A DNA stretch of 9,109 nucleotides from Desulfobacterales bacterium (lineage in GTDB: Bacteria; Desulfobacterota; Desulfobacteria; Desulfobacterales; UBA2174_A). Under the pieces are notes generated by a model. That model ran no database searches. It was not told the DNA's origin and saw only the letters and a list, made by a program, of their open reading frames with translations. The stretch covers positions 1 through 9,109 of the forward strand of contig JALOPD010000135.1 of NCBI GenBank assembly GCA_025454075.1, read 5' to 3'. Of the stretch, positions 5,156 through 9,109 are shown piece by piece. The translations under genes and the position numbers were made by a program. The first letter of the stretch is position 1. Each line of letters opens with the position of its first letter.

Positions 5156-6820
5156 ATGCAGCCGCACGACTACCAAAAACTGATTGCGGATTTGAAACGC
5201 TTCGATGCCGAAGTCTCCCAGCGTCAGGTGGGGGCTGTCGCATGCGCCGCTCTCAAGTTCGTTCAGGAGCACCTTCGGCAGCCTTATGCATCCCTGGTGC
5301 TTAATGACCCCGACCAACAAAGGCTGCTGTTGCTGACACGCTCCGACGCAGAGACCGTTTCCTCCGAACCCATCCTCTCAGAGGGCCGGCCGGATATCAC
5401 CGCGACGGCCATGGAGACGGGCGAAACAATCTATTGCAGGGACGTTCAGGGGGAAAGGATGCGCGGAGATGCCCTCTTGCGCCGGATTCCCGGGGAGATC
5501 CGCTCTGTCGTCGTGCTGCCGCTGCGGACGGCCGAGGCCGCCATAGGAACATTCAACGTCGGCTCCCACCGAGCCGATGGGGTCTCTGCAGACCAACAGG
5601 AATTTCTCGAAGCAGCGGCCACGCGCTTGTCAGCGGCATTGGGCAGCGCCCAGGTCCTGGAGGAGCTTTCTTCCGCCTGCGATCGCCTGCAAAAAGAGTG
5701 CGCCTTCCAAAAATCGGCCCTGGAAAAATCCCGAAATGAACTGGAGCTGGAGGTCGCCGGGCGCACGGCGGAGATCCGGAAGCTCCAGGAGCGGCTGCAG
5801 GCCGAAAACATCTACCTGAAGGAGGAGCTCGCCGGCGCGCACGCCTACGGCGGGATCATCGGTGAGAGCCCGTCGCTCAAGGCGGTCATCTCCCGCATCG
5901 CCCTCGTAGCGCCGACCGACGCCAACGTGCTGGTCCTCGGGGAGTCCGGCACCGGGAAGGAGTTGATCGCCCGCGAAATCCACGCGCAAAGCGCTCGCAA
6001 AGACCGCCCGTTGATCAAGGTCAACTGCGCCACCATCCCGATGGAGCTTTACGAAAGCGAATTTTTCGGGCACGTAAAGGGCGCTTTTACCGGCGCCGTC
6101 AGCGACCGGATGGGCCGCTTCGAGGCGGCCGACGGCGGGACGCTTTTCCTGGACGAGGTGGGTGAGATCCCGCCGAGCCTGCAGGGGAAACTGCTGCGCG
6201 TGCTGCAGGAGGGCGAATTCGAACGCGTGGGCGAGGGGCGCACGAGGAAAGTCGACGTCCGGATCATCGCCGCCACAAACAAAAACCTGATGGAGGAGAT
6301 CAAAAACGGCCGGTTTCGCGAGGACCTCTACTACCGCTTGAACGTTTTCCCCATCGAGATCACGCCGCTGCGCGACCGCATGGAGGACATCCCGCTGCTC
6401 GCCACCCATTTGATCGGGGTGTTCTCCCGGCGCCTGAACCGGCCGGCCCCCCGTCTGACCGAGGCCAACCTGATTGACCTGAAGGCCCACGACTGGCCCG
6501 GCAATGTGAGGGAACTGCAGAATATCATCGAACGCGCGCTGATCCTCTCACCGCACGGCCGGCTGCACTTTGATCTCCCCAGGGTCGACGGCGGACCCCC
6601 ACTTCCCGGGCATCGCCCCTCCGAGGCCGCTTCGGGCCCGGCGGCTCCGATTTTGACCGAGGCCGAGATCAATGCCCTGCAGAAACAGAACCTGCTGGCG
6701 GCCCTGATCCGATCCGACTGGAGAATCTACGGGAAGGGGGGGGCGGCCGAATTGCTGGGCATCAAGCCCACAACGCTGATCGAGCGCATGCGCCGCCTGG
6801 GGGTCAAAAGACCGGGCTGA
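5156..6820 (+). CDS. sigma-54 interaction domain transcriptional activator (GAF - AAA+ - Fis HTH)
   Basis: This is a 554-aa enhancer-binding protein that remodels the sigma-54 RNA polymerase complex by ATP hydrolysis. The N-terminal part (about 20-165) has the pattern of a GAF sensor domain, and a coiled-coil linker follows (about 168-226). The AAA+ domain holds Walker A GESGTGKE (262-269), the sigma-54 contacting loop GAFTGA (309-314), Walker [11 protein letters not shown] (328-337), the arginine-bearing [11 protein letters not shown] (387-397) and WPGNVREL (447-454). All are intact, so it should be active. A Fis-type helix-turn-helix is at about 505-550. There is no receiver domain, so the signal is probably a small molecule or redox state sensed by GAF. 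The ATG at 5156 has AAGGA about 11 nt upstream; an in-frame TTG at 5084 is less likely. It is divergent from osmC, its probable target. Confidence 0.95.
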   Translation: MQPHDYQKLIADLKRFDAEVSQRQVGAVACAALKFVQEHLRQPYASLVLNDPDQQRLLLLTRSDAETVSSEPILSEGRPDITATAMETGETIYCRDVQGERMRGDALLRRIPGEIRSVVVLPLRTAEAAIGTFNVGSHRADGVSADQQEFLEAAATRLSAALGSAQVLEELSSACDRLQKECAFQKSALEKSRNELELEVAGRTAEIRKLQERLQAENIYLKEELAGAHAYGGIIGESPSLKAVISRIALVAPTDANVLVLGESGTGKELIAREIHAQSARKDRPLIKVNCATIPMELYESEFFGHVKGAFTGAVSDRMGRFEAADGGTLFLDEVGEIPPSLQGKLLRVLQEGEFERVGEGRTRKVDVRIIAATNKNLMEEIKNGRFREDLYYRLNVFPIEITPLRDRMEDIPLLATHLIGVFSRRLNRPAPRLTEANLIDLKAHDWPGNVRELQNIIERALILSPHGRLHFDLPRVDGGPPLPGHRPSEAASGPAAPILTEAEINALQKQNLLAALIRSDWRIYGKGGAAELLGIKPTTLIERMRRLGVKRPG

Positions 6821-6947
6821 TGATTACTCCGGCAAATGATAATGTCTAATTTTCTGATTTCACGCAGAGGCGGATCGGGGTGCCCGCCGCAGCGAGCCGC
6901 AACAAATGCTTCAGGCGACTCCGGCATCGCGTGCGGAGATTTCTCTG

Positions 6948-7301
6948 CTATCCGCCGGCCAGCTTCGCTGCAAATCCCTTCTTTTTCAGCGCCGCCAGAA
7001 CGGTCTCCCGATGGTCTCCCTGGATCAGGATCTCGCCGTCCTTGGCCGAACCGCCGGTCCCGCAGCTCCGCTTCAATTCGGCCGCGAGCTGTTTCAGTCC
7101 ATCATCGCCGAGCTGGAACCCGGTCGCCACCGTCGCCGTTTTACCGCCCCGGCCTTTGACCTCCCGCCTGATGCGGATGACTCCGCTCGCCGACGCGGGC
7201 GGCGCCTGCTTCTTCCGGCATGCGCACGCCGGCGGCGGCTTTTGGCAGGAGGGGCAGACACGCCCCGCGTCCGTGGAGTACACCAGCCTGGAGTTGTTCA
7301 T
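6948..7301 (-). CDS. yciH: SUI1/YciH family translation initiation factor-like protein
   Basis: This 117-aa protein is the bacterial relative of eukaryotic initiation factor eIF1 (SUI1), which may help discriminate initiation events on the small ribosomal subunit; its bacterial role is poorly settled. The opening SRLVYSTDAGRVCPSC and the closing KKGFAAKLAGG match the YciH pattern closely. The SUI1 core (about 40-117) includes GFQLGDDGLKQLAAELKRSCG and GEILIQGDHRETVLAAL. Residues 16-28 (CPSCQKPPPACAC) give four cysteines that could bind zinc; the Escherichia coli YciH lacks this element but other bacterial members have it. AAGGA lies seven nucleotides before the ATG. It starts 30 nt after the HdrD-like gene, so the two are probably one operon, and it converges on the sigma-54 activator. 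Confidence 0.92.
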   Translation of the reverse strand: MNNSRLVYSTDAGRVCPSCQKPPPACACRKKQAPPASASGVIRIRREVKGRGGKTATVATGFQLGDDGLKQLAAELKRSCGTGGSAKDGEILIQGDHRETVLAALKKKGFAAKLAGG

Positions 7302-7331
7302 TCATCCGTCCTTAAGCGGGTTGGGGAGCAC

Positions 7332-8537
7332 CTAACCTTTCGATGGTGGAGCCGACTTCAACGCTTTCCGCACCAACTGCACGATGTCCAGCACCTCGAG
7401 CTGGACCTTGTTGCGCTTGGCATAGCTTGTCATGGTGCGCACGCACTGCTGGCACGAGGTGACCACCGCCCGGGCGCCGGTGGCCAAGACCTCGTCGACC
7501 TTGGCCTTGGCAATCTTCGCCGCCAGGTCCGGGTCCACCATCTCGAGGTTGCCCCCGCCGCCGCAGCACGTGCAGTTCTCCCGGCTGCGGGGCAGCTCGA
7601 CCAGCGTGACGCCGGGAATGGCGCGGATAACCTCCCGCGGCTCCTCGAAGACGCGCGCCCCGCGTCCCAGGTCGCAGGGGTCGTGGTAGGTGACCGTCAG
7701 CGGCAGCTCGGCCAGCGGGGCCTTGCCTGCGCGCACCAGCCGGAGAAGCAACTCCGGAGCGGAGAGAAGCTCGAGGTCCGTATGGTAGTGCTCGCGCCAC
7801 ATCTGATAGCAGGACGGGCAGGCGAAGACCACGGCCGACGCCCCCTTGGCCTTGACCGCCGCAAGGTTCTGGGCCCGGAAATCCTCGAACATCTCCATCA
7901 GGCCGGCGCCCAGCAGCGGGAAGCCGCAGCACCACTCCGCTTCGCCGAGCAGCGTGAAATCGACCCCGCTCGCGGCCATGATCTCGGCCAATGCCATGGG
8001 GATCTTCTGGGCCAGGGGGAAATAGGCCGACACGCAGCCGGTGATGTAAACCACCTCGGCCCGGGGTCTCACATGGCGGTCCGCCGGGGGCTTGCGCATG
8101 TCTGCGACCCACTCCCCGCGCTCGGCATTGTCCTCGCCGAACACGTTGCGGCTCTTGGCGAGATGGGTGCGGATCATGTCGATCTTGGGCGGGTAGGCCT
8201 TCTCCTGCACCAACTCCTCACGCAGCGACAGCCACAGCTCCTTCAGCCGGATCCCAAGTGGGCAGACCTCCTCGCAGTTGCTGCAAAGGGTGCACCGGAA
8301 CACCGAGTCGGCATAGTGTATGAGTTCCTCGGGGGACAGCGGGCGACGGCCCGGAAGTTTTAAAAAAAAGCCGGCCTTGCTTTTGAGATGGCGCTTGAGC
8401 CCTTTCATGCGGTACACGGCCGAGAGCTCACCGTCCATAGCGGAGCAGGCCGCCGGGCAGACATCGGCACAGAGCCGGCAGTTGGTGCAGGCGTCCATCT
8501 CAAAAAGCTGCCGGATGGAAAATGTTGGCTTGGTCAT
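7332..8537 (-). CDS. HdrD-like (Fe-S)-binding protein with two CCG domains
   Basis: This 401-aa soluble protein has the architecture of heterodisulfide reductase subunit D, glycolate oxidase GlcF and lactate oxidase LldE/LutA relatives. Two ferredoxin [4Fe-4S] motifs are at C17-C20-C23-C27 and C82-C85-C88-C92. Two cysteine-rich CCG domains follow. The first has C168, C203-C204 and C240-x2-C243; the second has C288, C324-C325 and C362-x2-C365. Both keep the full spacing of the family, so both could bind noncubane clusters as in HdrB. No membrane segment is visible. Such proteins usually work with a flavin dehydrogenase or a membrane cytochrome; none lies in the window, so the substrate is unknown. 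SUI1/yciH follows 30 nt downstream. The only ribosome binding site candidate is GGAG about 11 nt before the ATG. Confidence 0.92.
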   Translation of the reverse strand: MTKPTFSIRQLFEMDACTNCRLCADVCPAACSAMDGELSAVYRMKGLKRHLKSKAGFFLKLPGRRPLSPEELIHYADSVFRCTLCSNCEEVCPLGIRLKELWLSLREELVQEKAYPPKIDMIRTHLAKSRNVFGEDNAERGEWVADMRKPPADRHVRPRAEVVYITGCVSAYFPLAQKIPMALAEIMAASGVDFTLLGEAEWCCGFPLLGAGLMEMFEDFRAQNLAAVKAKGASAVVFACPSCYQMWREHYHTDLELLSAPELLLRLVRAGKAPLAELPLTVTYHDPCDLGRGARVFEEPREVIRAIPGVTLVELPRSRENCTCCGGGGNLEMVDPDLAAKIAKAKVDEVLATGARAVVTSCQQCVRTMTSYAKRNKVQLEVLDIVQLVRKALKSAPPSKG

Positions 8538-8641
8538 TTACTGCACGGCTCCAACCAGAAACGGGCGCTTGTTATGAGGACCCCAGGCTCCTCTGGAATC
8601 TTATTTATTAATCGTCTCGAAATAGTATGGACCGAGAGCGA

Positions 8642-8696
8642 CCCCCTCTCCCTTACCCTCTCCCCCAATCCTGGGGGAGAGGGCAGGGTGAGGGGG
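8642..8696. repeat. imperfect palindromic intergenic repeat of the CCCTCTCCC type
   Basis: A 26-nt arm (8642-8667) and a 25-nt arm (8672-8696) are inverted copies around an ATCC loop. The inner 12 bp pair perfectly, and the outer part has one mismatch and a one-base bulge region. The strand bias is extreme: the left arm is almost only C and T, the right arm only G and A. Similar CCCTCTCCC/GGGAGAGGG palindromes recur between genes in many bacterial genomes, so this is probably a dispersed REP-like element. It is the only copy in the window. Confidence 0.6.
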
Positions 8697-8747
8697 CGTC
8701 CGTGTCTATACAATTATGCAACCCTTAATAAAAATCGCTTTCTCTAT

Positions 8748-8797
8748 AAAGAAATGAATGGTCACGCCGCATGGGCGGCGGGGCCATTCATTTCTTT
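8748..8797 (-). terminator. rho-independent-like terminator overlapping the gcvH stop codon
   Basis: Two perfect 14-bp arms, AAAGAAATGAATGG at 8748-8761 and its inverse at 8784-8797, enclose a second GC stem (GCCGC-ATGG-GCGGC, 8766-8779). Read on the minus strand, the stem is preceded by an A-rich run and followed by a pyrimidine-rich tail (CATTTCTTTAT), as in an intrinsic terminator. The gcvH stop codon (8788-8790) lies within its first arm. There is no long uninterrupted T-run, so efficiency is uncertain. Confidence 0.7.
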
Positions 8798-9109
8798 GCG
8801 AATTTGGCGATGTCCTCGACGACCCATTTGCGGACCGCCTCGGCGCCGTGGATCAGCTTGGCCAGGTCGGCCTTGTCGGCCGGCTTGATTTTGTACATCC
8901 AGCCCCTGCCGTAGCAGTCCTCGTTGATCAAGCCGGGGTTTCCTTCCAGCTCCTCGTTGACGTCGGCCAGCTCACCGTCGACCGGGGCGTTGACCTTGCC
9001 GAGCCACTTGCCGGACTCGACCTTGGCGAAGCGCTTGCCGGCCTCCAGCGCCTTGCCCGGCTCCGGCAGCTGCACGAAGACGATGTTCCCGGCCAGTTTC
9101 TGGGCGAAG
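8788..9109 (-). CDS. gcvH: GcvH-type lipoyl carrier protein, C-terminal part (5' end outside the window)
   Basis: This is the last 106 residues of a glycine-cleavage H-protein homologue; the first residues lie beyond the right edge. H-protein shuttles the aminomethyl group on a lipoyl arm. The open frame runs to the edge as FAQKLAGNIVFVQLPEPGK, typical of the H-protein start region. The lipoyl lysine is in ESGKWLGKVNAPVDGEL, where the usual ESVKA is ESGKW, a form common in H-like proteins of anaerobes. DVNEELEGNPGLINEDCYGRGWMYKI matches the second half of the hammerhead domain. Some such H-like proteins serve other lipoate-dependent systems, including sulfur-oxidising Hdr-like complexes. The gene is separated from the HdrD-like gene by a terminator, so a shared role is only a suggestion. 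Confidence 0.88.
   Translation of the reverse strand, partial: FAQKLAGNIVFVQLPEPGKALEAGKRFAKVESGKWLGKVNAPVDGELADVNEELEGNPGLINEDCYGRGWMYKIKPADKADLAKLIHGAEAVRKWVVEDIAKFAKK

Noticed and set aside
5630..6490. Minus-strand open frame of 286 codons
   Set aside because: It mirrors the conserved AAA+ domain of the sigma-54 activator and has no family features.
6919..6938. Possible terminator hairpin CTCCG/CGGAG between the convergent activator and SUI1 genes
   Set aside because: The stem needs a bulge, is short and is followed by only a weak ATTTCT; not convincing.
6906..8363. Long plus-strand open frame of 485 codons
   Set aside because: It lies antisense to the SUI1 and HdrD-like genes, whose motifs are unmistakable; the composition (Arg/His/Gly-rich, no motif) is that of a shadow frame in GC-rich DNA.

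Overview
This is a GC-rich window whose gene content suggests a sulfate-reducer-like Desulfobacterota (former Deltaproteobacteria) chromosome. The reasons are a heterodisulfide-reductase-like Fe-S protein with two CCG domains, a GcvH-type lipoyl protein with an ESGKW lipoylation site, a cytidylate-kinase-like protein with a BON-like tail, a monomer-type aconitase, and a GAF/sigma-54 activator. The taxon is an inference from gene families, not from a marker gene.

Layout: almost everything is on the minus strand, so it reads right to left. At the right edge is the 3' part of a GcvH-like gene (8788-9109), closed by a long hairpin terminator that overlaps its stop codon. Next comes a 250-nt gap with a CCCTCTCCC-type palindromic repeat. 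Then follows a probable two-gene operon: an HdrD-like Fe-S protein (7332-8537) and a SUI1/YciH-family protein (6948-7301). The only plus-strand gene is a GAF-AAA+-Fis sigma-54 activator (5156-6820). It is divergent from an OsmC-family gene (4257-4835), and the shared intergenic region holds a well-spaced -24/-12 promoter pointing at osmC plus dyad repeats upstream of it. Downstream of osmC come a cysteine-rich PilZ protein, an FMN-binding split-barrel protein, and trpS. After trpS lie two tiny Cys-rich genes, then a cytidylate-kinase-like gene, a 57-aa gene, and the 5' part of an aconitase gene that runs off the left edge.

The least ordinary part is 582-1963. It holds three small ORFs, each with a good ribosome binding site, between and after well-known genes. 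The 49-aa protein has six cysteines with mirror-symmetric spacing (3-6-9-6-3), as expected for a disulfide- or metal-stapled helical hairpin. The 43-aa protein has eight cysteines, seven of them within eleven residues, and lies in frame with trpS with no intervening stop. The second point of interest is the osmC/sigma-54 activator pair, which looks like a self-contained stress-response module. No mobile element, CRISPR array, tRNA or rRNA is visible.
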